A stretch of 64,000 nucleotides of DNA. Origin: Dentipellis sp. KUC8613 (Eukaryota; Basidiomycota; Agaricomycetes; Russulales; Hericiaceae). A program made the position numbers and the translations under genes. The notes under the pieces were generated by a model, which was not told the DNA's origin, did no database searches, and was given only the letters and a program-made list of their open reading frames with translations. The stretch is taken from contig NSJX01000001.1 in NCBI GenBank assembly GCA_002286715.1, positions 1,347,925 through 1,411,924 of the forward strand, written 5' to 3'. Each line of letters starts with the position of its first letter. Position 1 is the stretch's first letter. Below are positions 23,281 to 36,505 of this stretch, in pieces.

Positions 23281-25919
23281 ATGACTTGGGTTCCGAGACG
23301 ATCTCTTGCCGAAAGTGATTACCGTCTGTTCTCACACCGCGTCATTGTTAGCTCACACACCCCTTACAGCTCAAGCCATCCTCTGTGCACCCGGTCAAAT
23401 CCACGAGTATGAGACCCGTCTGATCGAGGGCAGACTTCAGCGAGTCTACAAGAATCTTTGGCCGTCTTTGAGGGACTTCTGGCTATGGGTCGCTGATCAA
23501 TACAAAGACCTCACGTACGTTGTCTTTGAGCAGCAGAGGATTACCTACAGCCAGGCCTTCGAGCGTTCGCTCAAGGTCGCAGCCATGTTCAAGACTGTTT
23601 ACGGTGTCCAGAAGGGGGATAGAGTTATCATTTGCTCCCGTAACTATCCCGATTACATTGTGGCATTCTGGGCCTGCCATCTCATCGGAGCCGTTGCTGT
23701 CCTCGTTAATGCGTGAGTGAGTCGTGGTTATCTAGACTTGACTTCAATGCAGACGGCTTGTTCCAGCTGGCTGCCATTAGAGCCCACCAAGCATTGCCTC
23801 CTGGGAACGCAATGCAAGCTCGTTATAGTGGACACACAACGTGCGGACCTGCTGGAAGGACACTCGTCTGCTATACGCAAGGCTGTCGGGACGACCGGGT
23901 TCCTTGTCTGGGAGCACCATGAAGGCAAGGGCAAATGGGACGATATGCAGCTTTGGTCCGATGCTTTGGCTAGCTTCAATGGCGACCCGCGTCAAGTGCT
24001 GCGTGACGACCCAGGTCTGGTACCAGAGGATAATGCCACAATTATCTTCACGTCGGGGACGTGAGTTTGTTTCTCTGGCTGAGGCCCTTCTCACGCTGAC
24101 AGGATGTCTAGAACAGGCTTGCCTAAGGGCGTCCTGAGTACGCACCGCATGTTCTTGACGAATCTGTTCAATGTGAGCTTCGAGCCCTGACCGTTTTTGA
24201 CGCAAGCTAATTTGTCGGCAGCTTATCGCGAGCAGCAGAAGAGCGGCGTTACGTCGTGGGGAGAGCCTGACCGCTCCGCCGACCCCGACTCCTGAAACAC
24301 AGGGTGGCATTTTGATTTCGGTGCCGCTCTTTCACGTGACTGGTTCTACCAGTATGTCGGTATGGAGTTCTCTGTGATGTCGAATATGTGTCGGTCATGA
24401 TACTGGGCGGCAGATGATTGCAACATTCACCGGCATGAAGATCGTTTTCATGCGCAAATGGGTGCCAGACGAAGGTACGGCCTGCAGCGTACATCCCGTT
24501 TGCTCGTTAACTCATACAATTTGCAGGGTCAAGGTTTGGGTTACCCAAAAGCTGACTCGATCTGTTTTCTAACGATATGAACATAGGCTCATCCTGACGG
24601 AGAAGCTCACCGCTGCTGGAGGGTGAGTCCGGTGTAAGGTTTGAAGGTCTCCATCTTACGAAACGACCGCAGCGTCCCATCCATGGTTTCAGACCTGATC
24701 AATAGCTCCCCGAATGGTCTCCCGCTCGCTAGCCTTCTCTTTGGAGGGGCCCCTGCGCCAGACTGGCTAGTTGAAGGATCTCGTGCTGCATTCCCAAACG
24801 CTGCCATGTGCGAAACTACCTTTCGCCGACATGGACTTCGACTGATGAAGGAAAATGTGCACAGGAGCCAGGCTTATGGTCTGACCGAGACGAACAGCGT
24901 GGCTGTAGGGTTCGCCGGCGAAGACTATGCTGTGAGACCGACGAGCGCGTGAGTTGTTTCATATAATTCAAATCTCCATCTCTAATCTTTACCAGCGGAC
25001 TACCGGCGCCTGTATGTGACATTCTGATCGTTAAGGATGGCAAGGTTCTCCCTGCTGGTGAGCAGGGCGAAGTATGGCTGTAAGTCATGTGCATTCCCAG
25101 CGTGATACGACCGTTCATGATCGATGTCAGGCGAGGGCCAAATGTAATGAAAGGGTATTGGGGTGACCCTGGTACGGATATTTCATCTCTCTTCCACCTG
25201 GTCATCGTTCTGAACCGCTTTGCAGCTGCGACTGCTGCCGCAATTACTCAAGACGGCTGGTTGAGGACCGGTGATGTCGGCTTCGTTGATCACGAGGGCT
25301 TTTTATACATTCGGGATCGGAGTGAGTCCACTTGAGACGTCTATGGACCCTTGCTGTGATGCTCACCTGGCTGTAGTTAAGGATCTCATCATTAGGGGCG
25401 GTGAAAATATCGTAAGTGGCTTCGCCACACTCGTTTGGCTTCCCTTTTCTCATTCAACATCTCTAGGATTCAGTCTCTGTAGAGAACGCAGTTTCCGCCG
25501 ACGATAGACTCTTAGAAGTGGCCGCCGTAGCCGTTCCCGACAAACGACTAGGAGAATTGGTGGCTGTGGTGGCCTCAGTGAAAGCGGCATACCAAGGCAA
25601 GGTGAAGGAAGAGGAGGTCATAGCGATTGCTCGCAAGAGGTGCGTCATTTAGTGTGAGACTCGGCGAAAAATCAATTCACATATGGACATTGGTAGACTT
25701 CCCCGCTTTGCGGTCCCGGTTATGATCGTTTTGCTTGACGATCGCCTTGGTGCGTTACTCTTTGGCTGCTCACAATTTTTGCGCTAAACTCTGTATCCAA
25801 CGCCAGCGAGGACGCCTTCTGGGAAGATCCTGAAGGGCGAACTTCGTCAGCTCGCGAAGGACGAGTGGTTGAAGAGGCTGAAGGCCAACAAGGGTACCCC
25901 TGCGGCGGCGAAGCTCTGA
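23281..25919 (+). CDS. Acyl-CoA synthetase (AMP-binding), probably peroxisomal
   Basis: Adenylate-forming acyl-CoA ligase of the fatty-acid/4-coumarate type. Start 23281 with a 46-nt intron (23324-23369) gives [19 protein letters not shown] and joins the long frame [20 protein letters not shown]. The AMP-binding P-loop [17 protein letters not shown] is split by an intron at about 24061-24112. Further motifs are [57 protein letters not shown], and the C-terminal catalytic lysine region [16 protein letters not shown]. The protein ends AAAKL: the tripeptide AKL is a variant type-1 peroxisomal targeting signal, suggesting activation of fatty acids for beta-oxidation. There are more than ten exons, several very short. 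Substrate chain length cannot be read from the sequence. Confidence 0.85.
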
Positions 25920-26218
25920 TTTTGGAGATTTACAGTTTATCTACATGTATATATTGGATTTATACGCTCAACTAATCATGAGCAATCAATGATTTTTACG
26001 GAGGCAGAGGACGAGTGGTTGTAGGGGGTGTAGTAATGACGTATCTGGCATGAAGCCACAGGGCACTGAATGAGGAAACCGACCACGGACGCGGGACGCG
26101 CTGCTCAGCCTCATTCATTCGCCATATTCCTCCGACCGTTGCCAGTCCTCTTCTCTTCATCGCTCTCTTACCCTTGAATGTCTCCGAAACTCACGACCTG
26201 AAACGACCCGCGACGAAC

Positions 26219-29200
26219 ATGGAGCGGTCAGACTCAACCAGATCGAACGCTTCATCTAGTTCCCAAAAGACAAACGCATCCGCACCTTTCGCGTACCAAA
26301 CGAGACTTCTCGAACGTACCTCATCGCGCTCGGGATCTCTTTCTCGATCTGGTTCAATATCCACGGTCAGCCCTCTGTCTACAGGCACTAACACCCCTTC
26401 ACTCCCAACGCGACGATGGACGCCTACGCATCGCGTCGGAGGGAGCTTAGATACTGTGCGCGGGAAGTGGGAGGAACGCGTCCGGGCAGAGGCCGGCCTC
26501 GATACGAAATCTCCTCATGACACCAATGGCTCCAGTCCTTCGACTCCCGATGTCAAACGGACCCCAAGCTTCCAATCGTCACCGTATGCTGGTAGTTTGC
26601 GCAATACCTCCTCCGACCATCTACATTCAGAAACTACAGGACCTGGTGCCGATGTCTCGCGAACGCCTACATACCTCAAGCGACGCACTATGCCCGCACC
26701 CATCATCGCATCGCCATTATCCCCCAATACCACCGGCATTACAGTCGAATACCCCGATTCCCCCTCATCGTTCGCGACCCCAACACCCAACCGCATACAC
26801 CTCCCCACCTCAACATCCCTACATTCTTCTTCGATATCTAGCGTGAAGGAACTCGGTGCGTATGCCATCCCGTCGACTTCCAGCACCGACCTGTCGACGA
26901 TATCTCGAACGCGCCGCTCGAATACCCTTGATAGCGCTGCATACAGTTTAGGCGAACGCGCAGAACGCTCATCTAGTCCTGCACGGTCTGTACACCAATT
27001 CCCGCCCCAGAGCACAAGTGGTGGGGATGCAGATCTACCCTCGCCACTCAAGCGGAGGCCTGCCTCAGTCTACACTGGTCGTTTCAAACCAACTTCTCCT
27101 GACAAAGCCGACGCCGCGGAAGCGCCCCGCCCTTCCTGGCGTACTCGGAACACAAGTCTTCCAGGAGCGTCTGCTCAGCCATCGACTAGCACTGCTGCAT
27201 CGACGAGCACTACCCCATCGACTAGTACCACTGCGTCGGCTAGCGCTTCTCCGTCTCTAGCTAGGACGCCTTCATCCGTTATGTTCCCTTCAGCATACCG
27301 TGCTTCTAACAGCACACCAAGTCGTAAGGCGGGTACTTATGGTGATCATATGATCGTAGGCCGCAAGCTGGGCCGTCATTTGCCTCGCATTGCAAGCGGA
27401 GATGCGGATGATGACTGGGTGGATGACAGCCAGGCCAAGCGCGAGGAAGAGAGCAAGAAGGATCGGAGGGCTCTCAGGGAGAGCCGGCTTCTTGGCCGAG
27501 AATGGGGAGAGGCGCAGATGGATCATCCCAAGGCGGAGGAGCTTGTCGTCCCGGGCGTCACCACTGCGGACGACGTTGCCGGCATTCCTGGTCGACTGAG
27601 GCTCTCACGGGACCGGGCGCCTAGTACACCCACGTCTCCTCTCCCGTCCGCGAGACTCGCTCGGGGGTTATGGGCTGATACTCAAAGACACCTCCTTCAA
27701 GCGTACGAGTATCTTTGTCACGTCGGCGAGGCTCAACAATGGATCGAAGGATGTCTTGGAGAAGAGCTTGGATTCGGCGTCGTCGAGATGGAAGAGGGGA
27801 TGCGTAATGGAGTTGTCCTTGCCAAGTTGGTAAGGGTTTTCCAGGGCGAAGCGGTTGTGCGACGAATATACGAGGTAATTGATTTGTTATTCTGACCGAA
27901 GACTGTCTCACTGGGAGATAGGCGCCCAAACTCGATTTTCGACATTCTGATAACATCAACTACTTCTTCAATTTCGTTAGACAGGTTGGCCTGCCCGAGG
28001 CAAGTCTATTTGTTTCATTTCGGGGCGTTGGAGGTCCTAATTTATGCGTGGTAGAGTTTCATATTTGAATTGACAGATCTGTACGAGAAGAAGAACCTAC
28101 CGAAAGTCATCTATTGCATACATGCACTCAGGTAAAGCCTTTATTTGTTGTTGGGTGTGAGTGATGCTCACGAAAGTACCTTCTCAGTCATCTTCTTGCT
28201 CGCCGGGGATTGGCTGAGCGGATAGGGAATCTCTTGGGTCGGCTACAGTTTTCCGATGACCAGTTACAGAAGACACAGAAAGGCCTCAAGGATGCAGGTG
28301 TCCCGATGCCAAACTTCGGGAATGTCGGCAAGGAGCTCGCGAAGGAAATAAACGAGGAGCCTGAGGTTGAAGTCGAAACAGAGGACGAACGTAAGTTGGA
28401 TAGCATAACATGTTGATACTATCGTTCAATTTCCTGTATACAGGTCGTGATCGCCTTCTGCTAGAGAATGAACCTTCAATCATTGCGGCACAGGCAACCG
28501 GACGTGCTTATCTTGCCCGCAAGGCTCATGCGACGCGACTCACCCGTCTTCATCTCGCCGAGCGACATATTCCTAAATTACAGGCACAGTGCAGGGGAGC
28601 CCTACTTAGAAAATCTATCAACCAACGACGGAAGCAACAGACAGACCTTGTGCCCTGGGCGGTCAAACTCCAAACCGCCGCGAGAGGTGTTCTTTTCAGG
28701 CGAATATGGGCTGCATACTTGCGAAGAATACGACGCTTCATGCCAACATTCGTCAGGATCCAGGCTCAAGCCCGGGGGTGCCTCGCTCGTCGCAAATTTA
28801 ACAAGCTGAAGACTGCTCTCAGGAGTAGCAAAGTTTCGATCACGAAAATGCAATCGCTCGCTCGTGCGAGAATCGTTCAGCGAAAACGGCGAGAATTACT
28901 TCGTGTTTTCACTTCTAGGGTGACGATGGGACCGATTGTCTCTTTGCAGGCAGCAGCACGTGGAGCACTGGTTCGACGAGCTATTGCCAAGCAATTGAAC
29001 CTCCTGGACAGATTAGAAGCCTACACCATTCAATTGCAAGCGCAGGCGCGTGGTGTGCTGATTCGCAGGCGCATTGGTACACAACTCGCCAAGCTGGAGG
29101 ATGTCACAGACGTGGTTATCAGGATCCAGGCAGCTGTCCGCACGTTCTTGGCGCGAAAGCGCCTGCTGATACTGATTCGCGGTCTTCGCAAAGCTACTCC

Positions 29201-32200
29201 GGTCCTTGTACAACTTCAAGCTCGAGCGCGTGCGAACCTTGCAAGACAGCAACACACGGCAATGGCCAAGGCCTTGTCACGAGTGGAGGTTGCGAAATCC
29301 GTGGGTAACTTCCAGGCATTGGCTCGTGCTGCCTTGACTCGCAATCGGCACCGGGAACAATCCAAGCGCTTGGAGTTCTCTGCCCCTGATGTTGTCGGGT
29401 TCCAATCCACCGCCCGGGGAGCTCTTGCTAGACGCGACTATTATGCATGGCGTGATCATCTACACAGAAATCAGCATATAGCGACGTTGCTCCAGGCCCT
29501 TCTACGTGGTGTCATGCAACGCAGACAGTTCCGAGCGAAGATGCACTATTACCGTACGAACCTTGATAAGGTCGTCAAAATCCAGTCACTATTCCGGGCT
29601 AAAGAGACTAGAGACCAATACAGGCAACTTACCCTAGGGACAAACGTCACCGTCGGCACCATCAAGAATTTCGTGCATTTGCTAGATGACTCTGAATCTG
29701 ATTTCCAAGAGGAAGTTGACCTCGAGCGGTTGAGGAAGCAAGTCGTCGAACGAATTCGCGAGAATCAAGCATTGGAGAATGATGTCAATGACTTGGATGT
29801 CAAGATCGCGCTTGTCGTGCAGAACGTCAAGAGTTTCGAGGAACTCATCAAGGCACGACGAAGATTTGGCGCGGATAGTGCCGCGGTTCATGCCGCCCGG
29901 GCCTCTGTTCTCGCGGCTCACGGTGACCCATTTGCTGGGCCGAATACACTTGATCATGCGGCAAAGCGGAAGCTCGAGCTGTATCAGCAGTTATTCTACC
30001 TTCTTCAGGCCAGGGGCGAATATCTCAGCAAACTTTTCCAGCAGTTATCTTCGGACTCTGCTTCTGAGAAGAATAGGCGACTTCTTGAAAGGGTCGTCTT
30101 GACGCTTTTTGGCTACGGTCAGGACCGCCGCGAGGATTACTTGTTGCTCAAACTGTTCCAGGTATGTGTCACTCACGGTTCGAATGAAGCACTTTGCAGT
30201 GACGAATTTCGATTCACATCATCGTTCATAGTATTCGATCATCGAAGAAGTATCTGCTGCGAAGTCGGTCCAGGATCTCGCTCATGGTCATCCTATGTAC
30301 ATCAACATCGCGGTTCATTATATTCATCCGAAGCAGACCACTCATCTTCGTGAGGCTCTGCAAAGTGTTATCCGCGAAGTGGTTGATGCAGAGGATTTGG
30401 ATCTGGAAGCCGACCCTACCGTTGTGAGTCGCAACCGGATAGTTCAGGCGGAATAATGACTGTTTCTCACTGTCTGTGGTCTCCAGATCCATCGCACTAG
30501 AGTGTCCCTTGATGAGATGCGGGCAGGTGCATCGACTCCCAAAGCGAAGGACATAAGCTTCAGAGACGCCCTAAACGATCCTGTTACCAGGCCCGAGTAC
30601 ATTAGGCGTGAGCGTCTTACCCTGTTCTTCTTATCAAACAACTTATCTGACATAGACTATGCCCATAGACCTTCAAGTCCTGCAGTGGTGGACAGAAGCC
30701 TTTGTGGTTGCTATCACACAATCCACCAGGAAGATGCCATATGGGATACGTTTCATAGCACGGGAAACGCTAGCGGCGCTTCGGGTATCGTCGTACCTTC
30801 GAAGAAACTTCGATATATATTAACTTTCGTATCTAGGAGAAATTCCCTGACGCACCTCTGGAGTCGTACGCTGCCTGCATAGGACGCATGGTGTTTTTCA
30901 GATACATCAACCCGGCAATCATGTTCGTATTTCGCTACCCTCGCCTCACCTTCTCTAACCAAGCCATGCACAGCACGCCCGAGACCCTTGACATAGTCAC
31001 AAACACTGTTGACATCAGCTCGCGAAAGAATCTCGCTCAAATTTCCAAAGTCCTAGCTCAGATTGTGAGCGGGGTCGAGTTTGGGGACGAGAACCCAAGC
31101 TATATCCCTATCAACGACTATGTCAAGAAGACTACCAAGCGTTTCTCCGCATGGCTAATGGAGGGTAAAGTAACTGCTCATCCAACGACAACGTCCCTCT
31201 GATCTCGACGTCCATTCAGTTGCCGATGTCCCGGATGCCGAGACCCAGTACCATGCGCATAAGTTTTTGGACGCAACAGTGCAGCCGAAGCCTATCTACA
31301 TTTCTCCCAATGAAGTTTATGCGATGCACGGACTGTTGGCTCAACACCTCAATTATGTGGTAAGCATATAAATCTCATAACGATTGGACACCATTCGACT
31401 CACTACACATTTTCAAGGCCCCCTCTCGCGATGATGGCTTGCGCATCATTATCCATGATCTGGATGGGGTTCCTCACTTTGGCAACGAAGAATTGAAAGA
31501 CGCGCGAGACAAGGCAATCACTCTGGAACTCACCAATCGCTTTGCGGACGTCCGGGGTATGTTGTTCATGGTATATCTTGTCACCTTCGTTGCCTTACCT
31601 GGCGTTAGATCCTCGGGCGGAAGAAAAAGCGCTATGGATACAAGCGAAACGGGCCGTCTTGGCTGTCTTGCGCGTGCAACCTGGCAAGGATCTTGTTGAA
31701 TCCCTTATGAGACCTGTGACCCAGGACGACGAGCTGGTTTGGGAGGAGATTCTTGAGAGTGAGATGGAGGCGGACCAAAGGCTACGACATCCACAGAGAA
31801 TGCCTTCTACAACTGGTCAAGAATCTGCTTACCGCCTGGAGGACATCCGATCGTGAGCCATTATTCTACCGGAGTCCGCAGTTAATCTGACTCTCTACAG
31901 CCTAGAGTTCGGTCAAGTGAAGGCGCATGCTATATTCTTCTTGATCGAATTAGAAAAGCAAGGGAAGATCACTCGGGACGACGGCTATCAAGATATCTTG
32001 AATTCTATTGCCATGGATGTTCGCAGCAAGCATCATATGCGCTTGCAGCGCCAGCAAGAAAAGGAGAATATGTCCGAGGCTCTCCAGCATCTGAATGAGC
32101 GCAAGAAGTACTACGAGGACCAGATCAACAACTACCACAACTACGTAGAAACTGCCATGGCAACTATGCAGCGGGGTAAAAAGTGCGCATTTTCTCATCT

Positions 32201-32685
32201 TCAGCACAATTCGACGCTCACCGTACCCGCACCGCGATGCAGGAAACGACCATTGGTTTTACCTTTTACCAAGCAATATTTCCATCTACGAAATTTGCAG
32301 AGGTCTGGAAAGTCTCCGCAGTTTGGGTCGTACAAGTACAGCGCCCAAGAGCTTTACGACAAAGGCATCCTACTGTCCATCGACCAGTTCTCGCCTCGCC
32401 AGTTTGATAAGATCGATTTGGTCTTGTCGTCCAACGAAGTTGGCGTCTTCACTGTTGAAGTGTTCAACAACTCGATGGGCATCACCAATCGTATAGCGAA
32501 TGCGGATGTACGTATGGAGGACCTTCTGCAGGCTCAGTTCCAAGACAGGGCTTCACTGTCGCTGTTCAATGGTCTCGCGAAGTTCAATCTCAAGTTGTTC
32601 CTGTTCCAGATTAACAAGAAGTGTGTTCTATATTCATAAGAGTTGCTGACTTACTCACGCTGCCCTCGACAGGTTCTTTGTATAA
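26219..32685 (+). CDS. IQGAP/Rng2-type cytokinesis scaffold (CH, IQ repeats, RasGAP-like)
   Basis: Large actomyosin-ring scaffold of the IQGAP family (S. pombe Rng2, yeast Iqg1). A Ser/Thr-rich N-terminal region of about 480 residues is followed by a calponin-homology domain (LLQAYEYLCHVGEAQQWIEG ... LDFRHSDNINYFFNFVRQVG), then roughly 13 IQ-like motifs between about 28485 and 29630 (for example QAQCRGALLRK, QAAARGALVRR, QAQARGVLIRR). The RasGAP-related domain has TRKMPYGIRFIARETLAALR and FFRYINPAIMF. The RasGAP-C region includes ADQRLRHPQR and the coiled-coil LNERKKYYEDQINNYHNYVE. It ends in NKKFFV after a short last exon (stop 32683-32685). Start 26219 is the first in-frame ATG. IQGAP GAP domains generally lack GAP activity and bind Rho GTPases instead. 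Confidence 0.93.
27172..27264 (+). repeat. In-frame Ser/Thr/Ala microsatellite-like coding repeat
   Basis: A degenerate repeat of 'tcgactagcactactgca' type units encodes STSTAASTSTTPSTSTTAS within the N-terminal disordered region of the IQGAP-like protein. It is a likely site of length variation between strains. Confidence 0.5.
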
Positions 32686-32922
32686 GTACACCCCTGACTG
32701 TACGTTGCTAGCTCTATCATGTCGTGCACCCCTTGTTTTATATGCCACATCTTTCATACCATCCACGTCACCATCTTATACTTCTGTAATCCACATTCCC
32801 TCATGTTTTCCTGCTCAGCGAGGTAGCGATTCCGCACTTGTACTGTCGAGTACTATTCTGTGATGCATCATGATGACAGTAACGATGTATTTCGTCTGAA
32901 CTTCTCTGATGTGGTTAAAGCT

Positions 32923-35596
32923 CTACAAGGTAAAGCGAAATCGTGGATGACGATCTCCAATAGGTGCGCGAGTCTTTCCTGCATCCCAGAGCTCCTGGTA
33001 TGCGACCAAGTTTCCTTCCCGGCGGCCCTCCGCTCTAGCTTTGTTCTCCCATATGCAGTACAGCCTAGAAAAAGAAGGAACACAATGAGTCTCCAGCCGA
33101 GAGTGTGATGAGGTGTTAGGCTTACACATTGGCTGCGGTGAAAATCCATGCCATGCACACAAACCCTAAGACAATCGAATGTCCTCTCACATATCGCGGG
33201 GCTTGATCTAAACAAAGATGTCAGCGCAAGCCTGAAAGTACCTGATTTTCGGCTGACCTTGTGTGTATATGAACGTTGCGACGAAACCACTGATGAGGAT
33301 ACATCAGAAATTCGGGTGTTGTGATACCATACTTCTAAAAGTTACCCTGTGTTCGCAATGGCGAGTGAGAGGCCAGAGGCCGTGGCTTTCTTGAAGTGAC
33401 CGCTGGTGTTGTTGGGCATGATGGACAATATGCAAGGGGAACTCGGATACCTAGGTTTCGCAGTTCGTTACTAAGACACTTCGAAGATGTTTAGGGGACA
33501 TACAACCCTGCCGCGATTAGAAATACGGCAGCATATCGACCTTCATTTGTTTTTGCTGAGATGGCGAGGATATACCCTGCAGATTACCGGTGAGTAGGCG
33601 CCGGTTCAAAGGGAGTAAAGACTTGCCGGCTATGTTCATTGGAAGACATAGTAAGATTAAGGGTCCACGAATCTTATACCGATCCGCGACGTATGCCACC
33701 ACGACTACGAGGAAACGATGATGATTTAATGCGCGTCGGGCGAGTAAAGACCGCACGTACTGGTGAGAACTGTAGCAGGGACGTAGGGAGGCACTAATGT
33801 CTAGGATGAACCTCCGCGTATGGCTCAGCGACATTGATCGCTCACCTGTATGAAGTTGTGCCTTCCCTCCGGAGAATCCAAGCTCGGCAACAATTGTCGG
33901 TCTAGTGAATCATGATGAGTATGGGAAACACGACAGATCCTGGTGCACTCACAGGAACAACGAATACGAGTACAGGCTGACAATGAGTCCCAAATAAGCG
34001 ATCCCGGTGAGCCATGTCTGAATGTCGGTAACGCCTGCGTCGAATGTCCATTGTGAATAATGCCGTCCTGCTGAAGTGGATGGTACGCACCTCGCCAGAC
34101 CTCGCGCCATTCGAAGACTTCCTCCTCTTGAGGAATGATGTTCTCTGCTCCAGTCTCGTTGACGTATACCTCTGTCTTTACCTCCTCACCAGCGGCTTTC
34201 TCCGAGTCGGTGATCCTCTGAGAGGCTTCCGACAATGGAGCACTGTTAGCGTTCTTATCGGCATTGCGGAATCGTCGCACTGTTGGGTTGACAGATATAC
34301 GTGAGAAGAGTGCGGTGGGGATCACGGGGGTGTGTACGAACATGCGAACTGTCTTTCTTCCTCTGTCAAGAACTTTGCGCCTTGAATCCCCTCTGGGAGA
34401 ACCGCAAATGCTAGCAATGCCAACATGCACGTTGCGATCCCCTCCAATATGAAGATCCAGCGCCAACCAGCTAGATTCCCCACACCGTCCATCTTAATGA
34501 TGGCAGTGGCCAGCAGACCTGAGTAGAATGATGTGTGAGGACTGCGCGAGCACGACATGACATTTCGTGTGAACACCGACCTCCAAAGGCGCCGGCGAGT
34601 GAAGCTACAGGAGGGTGAATTATTGAGTGGTGAGAATATGGGCATTTGTATGCTTACCGGAAGCGTAGAATATTCCGACTCTGTTATGAAGCGTTAGTGA
34701 AGTTGAGTTTTACGCGGCGGAGGAAGGACGAACCTCATCTGCAACTCGTGGCGCTTATAGATCGTGCTTAAGTATACCATCTACACCGTAGGAAGGATTA
34801 GTTCTCGGCGGAATTAGATACGGGGGTAGCGCTGACCATCCCTGGGAGAATGCCACCTTCGCAGAAACCTAGGAAAATGCGAACTGCCAGTAGGCCGCCA
34901 AAGCTTTGCACCAGACCCGACAATGTAGTGACCACACCCCACAGAAATACTAGCAGGGGGAGCCACCGATTGGGGCGCATCTTCTTCAAAACCCAGTTCG
35001 ACGCTGCGAGATATTGAGCTACATATACTCGGATGATGCGAGGGCCACTTACGGAGCTCCACTAAGATGTATCTGTGAGGCGGTCAATATCACTACCCTT
35101 CATCATGCAGAGCACATACGGGGCATAGAACACTGTACGATCGTAAGTATATGGCACTGGGACGGCAGCTATGACTACGCACCTGCAAGAGCGATGTTGA
35201 ACTGATTTCCATGCAACTTCGTGTCGCGCTCGAGGCCTGCGATTCTAATGGTAGACTTCAGACAGATAGTCTTAGTGACATATGACTGGAAAGAAATACC
35301 TCGCATTGCCGACATTAGACCTATCAATGAAATTGGCGAGCCATAGCTATCCTATCATCGGTTTCAGAGTAGTGATGACGTCCTTCTGGACTCACCAGCG
35401 CCAGCGGGGGCAAGATACGAAGATCAAGCTTCCAGAGGACACGTTTCGTTAATGTTCGTTCATAATCGTCAGTCCTTCCGGATTCGGGGGAGGTGGACAT
35501 CGCCGTTGGGACTGAGGAGCGGGGTAAGCGCTTACCTGACCTGGGGTGTCCCTTGCCGTTTAATATAGGGCGCCTTTGCATTAAAGCCTCGGACAT
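32923..35596 (-). CDS. MFS transporter, Dal5/anion:cation symporter family
   Basis: Twelve-helix permease of the fungal Dal5/Tna1 type (allantoate, nicotinate, pantothenate and other carboxylates). The start MSEALMQRRPILNGKGHPRS (35596) precedes the family hallmark RVLWKLDLRILPPLAL and then NFIDRSNVGNARIAGLERD-like sequence. Central pieces include AGWRWIFILEGIATCMLALL, a signature of the family, and VAYVADRYKIRGPLILLCLP. It ends RAPIGDRHPRFRFTL, matching the Dal5-family tail. The cytosolic middle loop is long (DRQLLPSLDSPEGRHNFIQ region). There are many short introns (more than ten), so exact exon edges are approximate. A second in-frame ATG gives MSTSPESGRTDDYERTLTKR. The substrate is unknown. 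Confidence 0.8.
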
Positions 35597-36505
35597 TGGC
35601 TCTGCACCACGAGTCGACGGTGGCCCGCGTCGAGCGTCTCCATAACCGAAAAAGCAGCCTCATGACGCCTCCGTTGTGCTGGTAAGCGACGCGAAGGGAA
35701 ATCTGGAGCGAAGTTTGGTGATGATCGAAGTGCGGACCGGCTGCTTTCGAGATTTGTTGGAAATTACTCCTTCAGGCCGTCAGCTGATACGCAGCATATC
35801 CTCACCAGACATGTCAGTAGGCGTGGATAGTACGTTGATGTCGTCCGGACGTGCATAATGCGGCCTGGGCGCCACCATGCTCGCCCTGATGATCAATCAC
35901 TGGCCAAGAGCGCAGTCGAGAGGTTGTCAACCACATATACGCGCGCCCAGCTCACTGTGTAGAGTGGAATTCTGACGACGCGGCCTCTTGCACGTACGTT
36001 TGACGGTGACTTTCCTGGGAGCGTATGTCTGACATAGTCGCGGAGAAAATAGCCGGTGGTTCCTAACCACTAGATGGGAAGAAGCCCCGAGGCGTCGAAG
36101 ATTCTCGTGCCTGTAATGGTGGGTCACGTTCCATTTTTGAGTAATAGAAGTGCACGCTTATCGACAAGAAAGACATAAAGTCTACACGCCCATCATCACG
36201 AGCGTATAGGCACCCCGCTATAAGCAGAACGACGTTATCGCAACTAGTCCTAAGTATAAACGGACCGCACCGACGGAATCGTCACGAAAAAAGACCTGAA
36301 GATTATTGGAACCGGCAGCATGAAGTTAAAGGTGTGAAATATCTGGCTAATAGGGATAGGAGTGTGAGTGTTGTTCGCCTATATATACCGACAGAGGTGA
36401 GAGAACTGGACGTCAGGCATAACTGTTACGGCGAACTGACAATGACATGCTGATAGACGAAGCCATTAGACGAAGATAGTACAGCATCTTATCGACACGT
36501 ACCGG
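35597..36505. other. Gene-free region upstream of MFS transporter
   Basis: About 0.9 kb with no recognisable coding frame. It separates the peroxygenase 3' end from the transporter 5' end (both on the minus strand) and probably holds the transporter promoter. No repeat or RNA gene is seen. Confidence 0.4.
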
